A stretch of 48,267 nucleotides of DNA from positions 1-48,267 of the forward strand of contig CAMAWD010000044.1 of NCBI GenBank assembly GCA_945861785.1, given 5' to 3'. Position 1 is the stretch's first letter; the number at the start of each line of letters is the position of its first letter. The notes under the pieces were generated by a model. That model was not told the origin of the DNA. It did no database searches and saw nothing but the letters and a program-made list of their open reading frames with translations. The stretch is from Rhodoferax sp. OV413 (GTDB lineage: Bacteria > Pseudomonadota > Gammaproteobacteria > Burkholderiales > Burkholderiaceae_C). Below, piece after piece: positions 35,014-43,915 of this stretch. A program made the translations under genes and the position numbers.

Positions 35014-35886
35014 ATGACTGCCGCCATCCCATTCAGCTACGACAAGGCTTTTTCCCGAAATATCGGTTGGGTGACAAACGCCGAGCAGCTACAGCTTAAG
35101 AGTGCTCGCATTGCCATCGCCGGCCTTGGCGGCGTAGGCGGTGCCCATTTGCTGACCCTCAGCCGCCTCGGCATCAGCAACTTCAACATCTCGGACTTTG
35201 ATGAGTTCGACGTACATAACTTGAACCGCCAGGCCGGCGCCTTCATGCCGTTCATGGGCAAGCCCAAGTTGGACACACTTGCACAATTGGCGCGCGACAT
35301 CAACCCCGAGTCCGACATCCAACTGTTCCCCAAGGGGGTGCAGCCTGACAACGTGGACGACTTTCTGCGTGGCGTGGATGTCTATGTCGATGGTCTGGAT
35401 TTTTTCGCCTTGCCTGCCCGGCGCATGGTGTTCGCCAAATGCCGGGATAAGGGAATCCCCGCGCTGACTGCGGCGCCCCTTGGCATGGGCGTGGCTTTTC
35501 TCCATTTCAGCCCCGGCGGCATGAGTTTTGAGGACTACTTCAAGGTTGAAGGGCATGGGTCAAACGAACAATATGCGCGGTTCATCGCCGGTCTGTCACC
35601 CGCCATGGTGCAGCGCAACTACCTGGTTGCCCCCGAAGCGGTGAATTTTGCCGAGAAGCGCGGCCCCTCGACCGTGATGGCCTGCGATCTCTGTGCGGGA
35701 GTCATGGGGACTTGTGTGCTCAAGGTGCTCTTGGGGCGTGGTGCGATGCGGGCTGCACCCTGGGGAATGCATTTTGATGCCTACCACCAGACGCTCAAGC
35801 ACACTTGGCGACCCTTTGGCAACTCGAATCCTTTGCAGCAGTTGCTGTTGAAGTTCATACGGCCTAGGCTGCGCGGCGGGTCATGA
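35014..35886 (+). CDS. ThiF/MoeB/E1-type adenylyltransferase
   Basis: A 290-residue E1-like enzyme. The nucleotide-binding loop is GLGGVGGAH (37-45), followed by acidic D61/D63 and the family motif FDVHNLNRQAG with R72 for ATP phosphates and K84 in GKPKLDTLA. A single CxxC (ACDLCAG) is present late, instead of the two pairs of a full zinc site. E1-like enzymes adenylate a C-terminal carboxylate (of a sulfur-carrier protein or peptide) or a small molecule. No ubiquitin-like partner gene is seen here. Its company of nitroreductase and hydroxylase points to a modification pathway rather than thiamin or molybdopterin synthesis. Confidence 0.87.
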   Translation: MTAAIPFSYDKAFSRNIGWVTNAEQLQLKSARIAIAGLGGVGGAHLLTLSRLGISNFNISDFDEFDVHNLNRQAGAFMPFMGKPKLDTLAQLARDINPESDIQLFPKGVQPDNVDDFLRGVDVYVDGLDFFALPARRMVFAKCRDKGIPALTAAPLGMGVAFLHFSPGGMSFEDYFKVEGHGSNEQYARFIAGLSPAMVQRNYLVAPEAVNFAEKRGPSTVMACDLCAGVMGTCVLKVLLGRGAMRAAPWGMHFDAYHQTLKHTWRPFGNSNPLQQLLLKFIRPRLRGGS

Positions 35887-36069
35887 GTTGTGGCGTGTGA
35901 GCGTTGTTTTTTTGCGGCGGGTAAGGGATTGATTGACCAGTCTGTGAACTAGTTGCGAGTTTGGTACATCTGTTGAAGAATCCCTCGTAAATCATTGATT
36001 CGACAATCTAACGCGATATATTCGTTTCTTGCGTTGCACCGCCGCGCGCTGGCTCATGAGGAAATAGCA

Positions 36070-36705
36070 ATGAGACTCTCACCGAATTTTGTTGGCTTGT
36101 TGGGGCGTTGGTTTTTGCTGGCAGTTGCCGCGGCTTTGGTCGCTGGATGTGCTGGCAGCGGGCCCAAGTACCCCCCAGCCCCAATAGCTGCCGCAACACC
36201 AGACTACAACTACATTGTTGGCCCAGGTGACAACCTGAACATCTCTGTTTGGCGCAACCCTGAGTTGTCAATGTCTGTGCCGGTCCGACCCGATGGGAAA
36301 ATTGCGACACCATTGGTGGACGAACTGGTGGCGCAAGGCAAGACGTCGACCCAGATTGCCCGGGATGTGGAAAAAGAAATCGCCAGGTTCGTGCGTGACC
36401 CGATCGTGACGGTCATCGTCACTGGATTTATCGGGCCCTACAGCGAGCAAATCAGGGTGGTCGGCGAGGCGGCCAAGCCGCAATTTTTGCCCTACAAACA
36501 AAAAATGACATTGTTGGATGTGATGATTGCCGTGGGTGGTTTGACAGACTTCGCGGATGGCAATTCAGCTTCTATTCTGCGGGCTTCAGAAGGGGAAAAG
36601 CAATACGGTGTACGCCTCAAGGACTTGATCAAGCGTGGTGACATGTCGGCCAATGTGGAGATGAAACCTGGCGACATTCTCATCATTCCGCAGGGCTGGT
36701 TCTGA
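36070..36705 (+). CDS. Polysaccharide export outer-membrane lipoprotein, Wza/EpsE type (XrtA system)
   Basis: A 211-residue lipoprotein: signal peptide with lipobox LVAGC, then the polysaccharide biosynthesis/export domain (YIVGPGDNLNISVWRNPELS, VRPDGKIATPLV) and one SLBB-like segment (IRVVGEAAKPQFLPYKQKM). It lacks the long C-terminal helix region of E. coli Wza, as is usual for the XrtA-associated form. It would form the outer-membrane pore for exopolysaccharide. The ribosome site GAGGAAA is good. It is the first gene of the XrtA/EPS run. An imperfect GG-N10-GA element at 35963-35976 upstream is discussed elsewhere. Confidence 0.93.
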   Translation: MRLSPNFVGLLGRWFLLAVAAALVAGCAGSGPKYPPAPIAAATPDYNYIVGPGDNLNISVWRNPELSMSVPVRPDGKIATPLVDELVAQGKTSTQIARDVEKEIARFVRDPIVTVIVTGFIGPYSEQIRVVGEAAKPQFLPYKQKMTLLDVMIAVGGLTDFADGNSASILRASEGEKQYGVRLKDLIKRGDMSANVEMKPGDILIIPQGWF

Positions 36706-36782
36706 TACGCCGGTGTATCTGGGGCGCTGCCCCGTTTGTGGGGCACGTCCCTGTCAAGTTTTGAACAAACCGAATCGCACTG

Positions 36783-38363
36783 ATGGATGAACTGCTTGGC
36801 CAGGTAATCTCGGTCCTCAAGGGCATGTGGAAGCACCGCTGGCCCGGATTGGGGGTGGCGTGGTTCGTTGCCATTGTGGGCGTCGTTGTGGTGCTCGCGG
36901 TGCCTGACAAGTACGAGGCCTCGGCGCGCATATTCGTCGATACGCAGTCCATCCTCAAGCCTTTGATGTCTGGTCTGGCTGTTCAACCCAACGTGGAGCA
37001 GCAGATAACCATGCTGAGTCGCACATTGATCAGCCGGCCGAATGTTGAAAAACTCATTCGTATGGCGGACCTTGATTTGGCCGCCACCACCAAGGCTGGG
37101 CAAGAGGCCTTGATTGACAAGTTGACAAGAGGTCTCCAGATCAGGAATGCGGGGCGCGACAACCTCTACACATTGGCATACCGGGATGAAAATCCGGACA
37201 AGGCAAAACGTGTGGTGCAAGCACTGGTGTCTATTTTTGTCGAGTCCAGCCTCGGCGAAAATCGGAAAGACACGGATGCCGCGAAAAAATTCATTGAAGA
37301 GCAAATCAAGACGTATGTCGTCAAGTTGGAAGAGGCCGAGGCGCGTTTGAAGCAGTTCAAGCTGAAAAATATCGAACTCCAAACCGCTGAAGGCAAGGAC
37401 ATGTCGTCGAGAATAGGGGACGTCAGCACCCAATTGAACCAAGCTCGCCTGGAGCTGAAAGAGGCCGAAAACGCACGAGATGCAGCCAAGAAGCAACTCG
37501 ACGCAGAAAAGTCGGAAACTTCAAGCATCACGTCCAAAAGCATTCTTCAGGAGTCAGCCATTCAAGTGGCTACGCCGGAGATCGATGCCCGTATTTCGTC
37601 CCAAAAGCAGAATCTTGATGCGCTGTTGCAGCGTTTCACAGAGCAACATCCTGATGTCACGAACACACGCCGCTTGCTGAAGAGTCTTGAAGAGCAAAAG
37701 CTGAAAGAAGTTGCCGAGTTGCGCAAAATTGCGATGGCCAATCCACCTGCGCCTGTGCAAGCTGGTGTTAGTCTCGCGGCGCAGGAGTTGGCCCGTATGC
37801 TGGCGTCGTCTGAAGTGCAGGTTGCTTCGCTAAAAGCGAGGGTGAGCGAGTATGAGTCACGCATGGCGCGCGCCCGTGAACAAATGAAAACAGCACCACA
37901 AATCGAGGCTGAGTACGCCCAATTGAACCGTGACTATGGGGTGCACAAGGCAAACTACCAGTCCCTGGTGTCCCGGCGCGAGCAAGCTGGAATGTCTGGC
38001 GAGTTGGAAAACGCTGCCGGCGTGGCAGATTTTCGCCTGATCGATCCACCGCGCGCTTCGCAAAAACCTGTCGCGCCGAATCGTCTTTTGTTGATGCCTG
38101 GTGCTCTGATTGCAGGTTTGGGTGCCGGCTTGGGAATAGCTTTCGTGTTGAGCCAACTGAGGTCGGTGTTTTTCGACGCACGCGCCTTGCGCAACACAAT
38201 TGGCCTGCCGATCTTGGGTGTGGTTACCTTGGTCCGTTCCGAGGCGGCACGCCAACGGGACAAGCGCGAGTTGCGGCTCTTTGGGCTAGCCTTCAGCAGT
38301 TTGGTGGGCGTGTTCGTACTGGTCGTCCTTGTAATGACATTCCTGGCGCAGCGAGGCGGATGA
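36783..38363 (+). CDS. Chain-length determinant protein (Wzc N-terminal/GNVR type, XrtA system)
   Basis: A 526-residue inner-membrane polysaccharide co-polymerase. TM1 is near 22-42 (GVAWFVAIVGVVVVLAVP), followed by the Wzz domain (YEASARIFVDTQSILKPLM). A long periplasmic coiled coil lies at about 175-400 (EEAEARLKQFKLKNIELQTA, LELKEAENARDAAKKQLDAE). The C-terminal TM pair is preceded by the Pro-rich VADFRLIDPPRASQKPVAPN. It ends with an extra hydrophobic segment (FSSLVGVFVLVVLVMTFLA). It has no kinase domain; the separate autokinase follows 7 bases downstream. Together they regulate polymer length. Confidence 0.94.
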   Translation: MDELLGQVISVLKGMWKHRWPGLGVAWFVAIVGVVVVLAVPDKYEASARIFVDTQSILKPLMSGLAVQPNVEQQITMLSRTLISRPNVEKLIRMADLDLAATTKAGQEALIDKLTRGLQIRNAGRDNLYTLAYRDENPDKAKRVVQALVSIFVESSLGENRKDTDAAKKFIEEQIKTYVVKLEEAEARLKQFKLKNIELQTAEGKDMSSRIGDVSTQLNQARLELKEAENARDAAKKQLDAEKSETSSITSKSILQESAIQVATPEIDARISSQKQNLDALLQRFTEQHPDVTNTRRLLKSLEEQKLKEVAELRKIAMANPPAPVQAGVSLAAQELARMLASSEVQVASLKARVSEYESRMARAREQMKTAPQIEAEYAQLNRDYGVHKANYQSLVSRREQAGMSGELENAAGVADFRLIDPPRASQKPVAPNRLLLMPGALIAGLGAGLGIAFVLSQLRSVFFDARALRNTIGLPILGVVTLVRSEAARQRDKRELRLFGLAFSSLVGVFVLVVLVMTFLAQRGG

Positions 38364-38370
38364 AAACGCG

Positions 38371-39312
38371 ATGAGCAGCCTGATTGAACAAGCGGCGCAT
38401 CGTCTGGAGCAACTGCGCCGTGCGGGGGCAGCCATGCCGGAGCCCGCCATTGCCGAGGTGTTGAAATCCACTGCGCACCTGGAGCCAGCCGCCCCAATTG
38501 CCAAATTGGCTCCGGACACGGCCAACGCCCCCTCAACTCCTGCTCAAAAGTCGCAGCGTGTCGAAATCAATCTGGACGCACTTGCAGCAGCCGGCATCGT
38601 CAGCCCCAACGCCCCACGTTCCCAGATTGCCGACCAATACCGCGTTATCAAGCGCCCCCTGATCTCCATTGCCATGGGCAAGGGTGCCACGTTGATCGAA
38701 AATGGCAACCTGATCATGGTGACCAGTTCTTTGCCTGGCGAGGGCAAGAGCTTTACGGCTATCAATTTGGCCATCAGTATTGCTGCGGAGCTGGACAACA
38801 CGGTGATGCTGGTCGATGCCGACGTAGCGCGCCCCTCGGTGCTGCGTGTGCTTGGTTTGCAGCCCGGCCCTGGTTTGTTGGATTTGTTGCTGGATGACTC
38901 GGCCGACCTGTCCACGATGCTGTTGAAGACCAATATCGAAAAGCTCACCATCTTGCCCAGCGGCACGCCCCATGAGCGGGCCACTGAAATGCTGGCAAGC
39001 GACGCGATGTCCCGTCTGTTGGCAGACATGGGAAAGCGCTATTCCGACCGGATCATCGTGTTCGACTCGCCGCCGTTGCTGTTGACGACCGAGTCGCGTG
39101 TGCTGGCCACCCACATGGGCCAGATCGTGATGGTGGTGCAGGCCGAAAAGACCCGGCGCTCCGATGTGCAAGAGGCGCTGGCCACCATCGAGGCTTGCCC
39201 TGTCAAGATGATGGTGCTCAACCAGGCGCGCAGCACCATGACCGGTGGTTACGGTTACGGTTACGGTTACGGGTATGGCAAGAGTTATGGTTATGGCAAG
39301 AAGCCAAGCTAG
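38371..39312 (+). CDS. Tyrosine autokinase (CpsD/BY-kinase, XrtA system) with Tyr-rich tail
   Basis: A 313-residue P-loop BY-kinase partnering the chain-length protein. Walker A is TSSLPGEGKS (118-127), Walker A' is VMLVDADVARPS near 147 and Walker B is IIVFDSPPLLL. The tail (292-310) is Gly-Tyr repeats ending KKPS, offering seven tyrosines for autophosphorylation. Phosphorylation cycles of such clusters control polysaccharide polymerisation; the phosphatase at 22947-23444 is a candidate antagonist. The tail is encoded by hexamer repeats that also hold the start of the next gene. Confidence 0.95.
   Translation: MSSLIEQAAHRLEQLRRAGAAMPEPAIAEVLKSTAHLEPAAPIAKLAPDTANAPSTPAQKSQRVEINLDALAAAGIVSPNAPRSQIADQYRVIKRPLISIAMGKGATLIENGNLIMVTSSLPGEGKSFTAINLAISIAAELDNTVMLVDADVARPSVLRVLGLQPGPGLLDLLLDDSADLSTMLLKTNIEKLTILPSGTPHERATEMLASDAMSRLLADMGKRYSDRIIVFDSPPLLLTTESRVLATHMGQIVMVVQAEKTRRSDVQEALATIEACPVKMMVLNQARSTMTGGYGYGYGYGYGKSYGYGKKPS
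39247..39270 (+). repeat. (GGTTAC)4 hexanucleotide repeat in the kinase tail
   Basis: Four perfect copies encode Gly-Tyr dipeptides, followed by degenerate copies (GGGTAT, GTTATG). Because the unit is 6 bp, gain or loss changes the number of tyrosines without a frameshift. Confidence 0.95.
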
Positions 39313-40894
39313 GTGCACTGCAAGCGGGCTTGGTCTGATGCTTTGGTCGATCCTGGCAGCAGCCCAAGAAGCAGTTCCAGCCCTGGGCCTTGCGTCCAGG
39401 ATCACCATCGTGCCACGCGTGTCGGTCGCCGAGACGTTTACCAACAACGTTCGCCTGGACAATGCCAACAAGCGCTCTGAACTGGTCACCCAGGTCAGCC
39501 CGGGTATTCGGATCAGCAGCACAGGCGGCCGCATCCGCGGGTCGATCGATTACTCCCTGACCGAATCGCTCTACGCGAACAACACCGCCGGCAGGCAATC
39601 GCAAAACAACCTGAACGCATCAGGCACCGTCGAGGCAGTCGACAACTGGGCATTTCTTGATTTCGGCGGCAACATCGGTCAGAAGTCGATTTCCGCGTTT
39701 GGCACGCCAAGCAGTGGTGGCGTACTGGCGGGAGGCAATAGCACCGAGACGTCGGTCTTCCGGCTATCTCCCTATGTGCGGGGCAGGCTGGCTGGTGTGG
39801 CAGATTACGAGGCACGTTACAGCATCACCAGCAGCAGCGCCGCAGCAGCGGCAGTCTCCAATGTGGACCAGCGGGATGCGTCACTCCGGCTGAGCGGGGG
39901 CCAATCCCGATTCGGTTTGTCATGGGGCCTGGACGCCAACCACCAGGCAGTCAGCTACAGCGTTGGCCGTTCCACCAGTTCGTCCGTCATGAATGCGCGG
40001 CTTCAGTATGCGCTCAACGAAAGTTGGGGCGCCTATACCCGTGTGAGCCACGAGTCGAATGACTTCGCGGTTGCCAATGGGCAACAAAGCGATTCCGTGG
40101 CCTTGGGGGCCAACTGGACGCCCAATCCCGATTTGCGGGTCAACCTGGACAAAGACAATCGTGGTTCTACCGGGCTGGGCATTAATTGGGCACCATCCAA
40201 GCGCACCAGCGTGTCGGTCACGCGAGACGGCCGCCTTTACGGGGCAACGCACAGTATTGCGCTGGCCTACCGCACCCCCAATACGGCCTGGACCTTCAGC
40301 GACTCACGGGGCGTTACGTCGAACCCTGCGCTGGGGCCAGGCATTCAATCGGTGTCCCTGTATGACCTGTTGACCGGCCAATTCGCCGCCGGTGAGGCTG
40401 ACCCGCTAAAACGAGAGCAATACGATGCCTTTTTGCTGGCCAATGCCATCAAGCCCGGGGCTACGGCTGTGGGTGGTTTTCTGTCCTCGTCGGTATCCCT
40501 GCAGCGGTCCCAGCAAATTTCTTTCGCCTTATTCGGTGCGCGCAGCACTTTGTCCATGGTGGCCACTCGTTCCCAAAATACCAAGCTCGACACGTTGTCG
40601 ACAGCTGTTGACGATTTTCTTACCTCGACCGCAGTGGTTCAAACTGGCTTGAGCGCAAATCTCTCCCACCGGTTGACCGCCAGGTCTGTCCTGTCATTGG
40701 TCGCTTCGCACCAGGTGTCTTCTGGCAGCAACGGGGTGGCAGGGACGACCTCGAAGTCTGTCAACGTCAACCTGTCGACCCAACTGACACGTGAGACCAG
40801 CGCCAGCGTGGGTGCGCGCCGAGTCATTTTTCGCAGCAGCACAACGCCCTATTCGGAGACTGCGGTAACTGGCACTCTCCAGGTGCAGTTCTGA
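39293..40894 (+). CDS. XrtA/PEP-CTERM-associated outer-membrane beta-barrel (TIGR03016-like)
   Basis: About 533 residues. Start choice: ATG 39293, which overlaps the kinase gene by 20 bases, yields a signal peptide (basic MARSQARC, hydrophobic GLGLMLWSILAAA); ATG 39338 would truncate it and ATG 39287 adds two residues. The mature part begins ITIVPRVSVAETFTNNVRLD and consists of repetitive amphipathic strands ending TAVTGTLQVQF. This is the layout of the large barrel found in XrtA loci of betaproteobacteria. It is probably a second outer-membrane component of exopolysaccharide export. Confidence 0.88.
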   Translation: MARSQARCTASGLGLMLWSILAAAQEAVPALGLASRITIVPRVSVAETFTNNVRLDNANKRSELVTQVSPGIRISSTGGRIRGSIDYSLTESLYANNTAGRQSQNNLNASGTVEAVDNWAFLDFGGNIGQKSISAFGTPSSGGVLAGGNSTETSVFRLSPYVRGRLAGVADYEARYSITSSSAAAAAVSNVDQRDASLRLSGGQSRFGLSWGLDANHQAVSYSVGRSTSSSVMNARLQYALNESWGAYTRVSHESNDFAVANGQQSDSVALGANWTPNPDLRVNLDKDNRGSTGLGINWAPSKRTSVSVTRDGRLYGATHSIALAYRTPNTAWTFSDSRGVTSNPALGPGIQSVSLYDLLTGQFAAGEADPLKREQYDAFLLANAIKPGATAVGGFLSSSVSLQRSQQISFALFGARSTLSMVATRSQNTKLDTLSTAVDDFLTSTAVVQTGLSANLSHRLTARSVLSLVASHQVSSGSNGVAGTTSKSVNVNLSTQLTRETSASVGARRVIFRSSTTPYSETAVTGTLQVQF

Positions 40895-40897
40895 TCC

Positions 40898-41977
40898 ATG
40901 TACGAAAGTTTCTACGGGCTTGCCAGCAAGCCATTTCAACTCAACCCCGACCCCAGCTTTTATTTCGGGAGCAAGCAGCACCGGCGCGCCAAGGCGTATC
41001 TGGAATACGGCTTGCTTCGCAACGAGGGTTTCATTGTCATCACGGGTGAAATCGGTGCCGGCAAGACCACCATTGTTCGTGGCCTGTTGGAAAGCATGGA
41101 CGCCAACGCCGTCACTGCCGCCAACCTTGTAAGCACCCAACTCGACGCCGAAGACACCTTGCGCATGGTGGGTGCTGCCTTCGGCGTGCGTGTGAAGGAC
41201 GTGTCCAAGGCCGACCTGCTGATGGCGCTCGAAGCCTTCTTGGTGACGCAGCTCAGCGAAGGCAAACGCAGCCTGCTGATCGTCGACGAAGCGCAGAACC
41301 TGACGTCCCGCGCAGTGGAGGAGTTGCGCATGTTGTCGAACTTTCAGTTTGGAAAGCAAGCGCTTTTGCAGACCTTTCTGGTCGGGCAGCCGGAGTTTCG
41401 CGACATTCTGCAGCACCCCAATATGCAGCAACTGCGCCAGCGCGTCACGGCCACCTGCCACATCGGCCCGCTGGATGTCGAAGAGACCAAGGGTTACATC
41501 GAGCATCGGCTCAAGTGTGCCGGTGGCAGCGGCCGGCCCACCTTCGGCCCCGGCGCATTCGAGGCCATCTACAAGGCCACAGCCGGAATCCCCAGGCGTA
41601 TCAATTCGGTGTGCGACCGACTGTTGCTGCTCGGTTTCCTTAGCGAGAAAGAAAACCTTGTAGTCGAAGACGTGGACGAAGTGGTCAACGAAATGCGCGA
41701 AGAGGGCGGTATTGGCGCAGCCAAGGCGTCGTCGCGTGCCTTGCTGGACAGCACCCCCCACCACACCGGCCCGGATCTGCTGGTTGACATCGATCTGGCC
41801 AAGCTGCAGGGTGCAGGGTCGGTTGTGGACGGCATGTCCAGCCAGCTGGCAAACCTTGGCGCCGAGCAACAGGGCGATCGGATTCAACGCCTGGAGCGCA
41901 GCATGTTGCGTCTTGAACGCGTGAACATTGAAATCCTCGGCATGCTGCAGAAACTGGTTGCGTCGTTCAAACGTTGA
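40898..41977 (+). CDS. ExeA-like secretion ATPase of the XrtA/PEP-CTERM locus (TIGR03015-like)
   Basis: A 359-residue AAA ATPase starting MYESFYGLASKPFQLNPDP, the hallmark start of this XrtA-associated family and of ExeA/GspA. Walker A is GEIGAGKTT (50-58), Walker B LLIVDEAQN near 130 and sensor segments FLVGQPEF and IPRRINSVCDRLLLL. The C-terminal 60 residues form a coiled coil (DRIQRLERSMLRLERVNIEI). The role in the EPS system is not established; an assembly function is assumed from ExeA. The ATG lies 3 bases after the barrel gene stop. Confidence 0.93.
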   Translation: MYESFYGLASKPFQLNPDPSFYFGSKQHRRAKAYLEYGLLRNEGFIVITGEIGAGKTTIVRGLLESMDANAVTAANLVSTQLDAEDTLRMVGAAFGVRVKDVSKADLLMALEAFLVTQLSEGKRSLLIVDEAQNLTSRAVEELRMLSNFQFGKQALLQTFLVGQPEFRDILQHPNMQQLRQRVTATCHIGPLDVEETKGYIEHRLKCAGGSGRPTFGPGAFEAIYKATAGIPRRINSVCDRLLLLGFLSEKENLVVEDVDEVVNEMREEGGIGAAKASSRALLDSTPHHTGPDLLVDIDLAKLQGAGSVVDGMSSQLANLGAEQQGDRIQRLERSMLRLERVNIEILGMLQKLVASFKR

Positions 41978-41988
41978 CACTTGCTGGC

Positions 41989-42870
41989 ATGGCTGCACAA
42001 CCCCTGACCAACGCATTGACCATCGACGTCGAGGACTACTTCCAGGTCTCGGCTTTTGCCCCGCATATTGCGCGGTCTTCGTGGGATACACGCGAGTGCC
42101 GGGTCGAACGCAATGTGGGCCGCATCCTCGAGATGCTGGCCGAGCGGCAGACCAAGGCCACCTTTTTCACGCTGGGTTGGGTCGCGCAACGCTACCCGGG
42201 CCTGGTACGGCAAATTGTCGATGCCGGCCATGAATTGGCCAGCCATGGTTATGGCCACGAGCGCGCCAGTGATCTGTCGGAGCAGGCTTTTTTCGACGAC
42301 ATCCAAAGCGCAAAATCGATCCTGGAAGATATCGGTGGCGTCGAAGTCCAAGGGTACCGGGCACCCAGCTTTTCCATCGGTGAAGGCAATTTGTGGGCGT
42401 TCGACAGCCTGCTGCGTGCCGGCTACAGCTACAGTTCCAGCGTTTACCCCATCAAGCACGACCACTACGGCATGCCGGATTCACCGCGCCATGTGTACCA
42501 GGTGCGCCCCGGGCTGGTCGAGGTGCCCATCACCACGCTGCGCTTCTTCAACCGCAACTTCCCGTCCAGCGGGGGCGGGTACTTTCGCCTGCTGCCGTAT
42601 GCCTTGTCGCGCTGGATGCTGAACCGTGTCAATACGGTGGACCAGCAAGCCGGCGTTTTTTACTTTCACCCGTGGGAGATCGACAGCGACCAGCCGCGTG
42701 TGGACGGCATCAGCAGCAAGACCCGGTTTCGCCACTACGTCAACATCGACCGCATGGAACACCGCCTGAAGCAGCTGTTGTGCGACTTCCTGTGGGGGCG
42801 CATGGACCAGATCTTCCTCGGCGCCGCGCAGCAGCAACCCCGCATGGCGCCTGCGCTGGCGACTGCTTGA
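41989..42870 (+). CDS. Polysaccharide deacetylase with DUF3473 domain (XrtA system)
   Basis: A 293-residue NodB-homology carbohydrate esterase. The first motif is TIDVEDYF (11-18, D16 as likely metal ligand) and the second ASHGYGHER (H86, H90). VQGYRAPSFSIG follows as motif 3. The C-terminal DUF3473 part contains FFNRNFPSSGGGYFRLLPY and FYFHPWEID. It removes acetyl groups from N-acetylated sugars of the polymer or a precursor. ATG 41989 starts 12 bases after the ATPase gene; a TTG at 41974 is less likely. Confidence 0.94.
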   Translation: MAAQPLTNALTIDVEDYFQVSAFAPHIARSSWDTRECRVERNVGRILEMLAERQTKATFFTLGWVAQRYPGLVRQIVDAGHELASHGYGHERASDLSEQAFFDDIQSAKSILEDIGGVEVQGYRAPSFSIGEGNLWAFDSLLRAGYSYSSSVYPIKHDHYGMPDSPRHVYQVRPGLVEVPITTLRFFNRNFPSSGGGYFRLLPYALSRWMLNRVNTVDQQAGVFYFHPWEIDSDQPRVDGISSKTRFRHYVNIDRMEHRLKQLLCDFLWGRMDQIFLGAAQQQPRMAPALATA

Positions 42871-42877
42871 AACCCGC

Positions 42878-43915
42878 GTGCTGAGCGTCAAGCGCCTTGA
42901 CCCGAAAGACCGGGGCACCGCTGCGCGCTGGGACGCGTTCGTTCTTGCATGCCCGCTGGCCAGCTTTTTCCACCGGGCCGGTTGGCAACACATGGTGGGC
43001 GAGGTCTTCGGCCACCACACCTATTTTTTGTACGCCGAAGCGGACGGCGCCATCCAGGGCGTTTTGCCACTGGGCCATGTCAACAGCCTGTTGTTCGGTA
43101 ACTCCCTGGTGGGGCTGCCGTTCGCGGTCTACGGCGGTGTGGCTGCGGTCAATGACGAAGCGGCCCGGATGCTCGAGGCCGAGGCACAGAACATCGCACG
43201 CACACTGGGCGTCGACCACCTGGAGTTGCGCAACGTCGCCCCACGGCATACCGATTGGCCCACGCAGGACTTGTATGTCACCTTCCGCCGCGAGATCGAT
43301 GCGAGTGAAGAGGCCAACATGCTGGCCATTCCGCGCAAACAGCGCGCAATGGTCCGCAAAGGCATCAAGAACGGCTTGGTCAGCCACCTCGATACCGACG
43401 TAGACCGCTTCTTTGCGCTTTATGCAGACAACGTGCATCGCCACGGCACACCCGCCATGCCCAAGCGTTACTTCAAGGCGCTGATGCAAGAATTTGGAGC
43501 CGATTGCGAAGTGTTGACCGTGACCGGTGCAGACGGCCGCGCCCTCAGCAGCGTGATGAGTTTCTATTTCCGCGATGAAGTCTTGCCCTACTATGCCGGC
43601 GATGACGAATCGGCACGGGACCTGGCCGCCAACGACTTCAAATACTGGGAGCTGATGCGGCGCGCCTGCGCGCGTGGGCTCAAGGTGTTCGACTACGGGC
43701 GCAGCAAGCAGGGAACGGGCTCTTTTTCGTTCAAGAAGAACTGGGGCTTTGTGGCAACTCCGCTGCATTACGAGTACTGCTTGTACAAACGCGACGCGAT
43801 TCCGCAAAACAACCCGTCGAATGCCAAGTACAAACTGATGATCGAGACGTGGCGGCGCATGCCGATCGGGCTGGCCAATTGGCTGGGGCCGTTCATTGTG
43901 CGGAATTTGGGGTGA
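42878..43915 (+). CDS. FemAB-like GNAT-fold protein of the XrtA/PEP-CTERM system
   Basis: A 345-residue protein with the FemAB-family double acetyltransferase fold: ASFFHRAGWQHMVGEVFGHH near the start, IPRKQRAMVRKGIKNGL in the middle and FDYGRSKQGTGSFSFKKNWG in the second lobe, the motif typical of the XrtA-associated family. FemAB relatives transfer aminoacyl groups to peptidoglycan precursors; here an aminoacyl or acyl modification of the polysaccharide or a lipid carrier is likely. The GTG start is 7 bases after the deacetylase stop. Its stop overlaps the exosortase start (TGATG). Confidence 0.92.
   Translation: MLSVKRLDPKDRGTAARWDAFVLACPLASFFHRAGWQHMVGEVFGHHTYFLYAEADGAIQGVLPLGHVNSLLFGNSLVGLPFAVYGGVAAVNDEAARMLEAEAQNIARTLGVDHLELRNVAPRHTDWPTQDLYVTFRREIDASEEANMLAIPRKQRAMVRKGIKNGLVSHLDTDVDRFFALYADNVHRHGTPAMPKRYFKALMQEFGADCEVLTVTGADGRALSSVMSFYFRDEVLPYYAGDDESARDLAANDFKYWELMRRACARGLKVFDYGRSKQGTGSFSFKKNWGFVATPLHYEYCLYKRDAIPQNNPSNAKYKLMIETWRRMPIGLANWLGPFIVRNLG

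Noticed and set aside
35963-35976. Sigma-54-like element before the EPS export gene (GG-N10-GA)
   Set aside because: Spacing is right and the surrounding TTGGTACATCTGTTGAA is similar, but the invariant GC of the -12 element is GA, so I do not call it a promoter.
36706-36782. GGCAC-containing sigma-54 element before the chain-length gene
   Set aside because: The -12 half is absent at the required 10-base distance.
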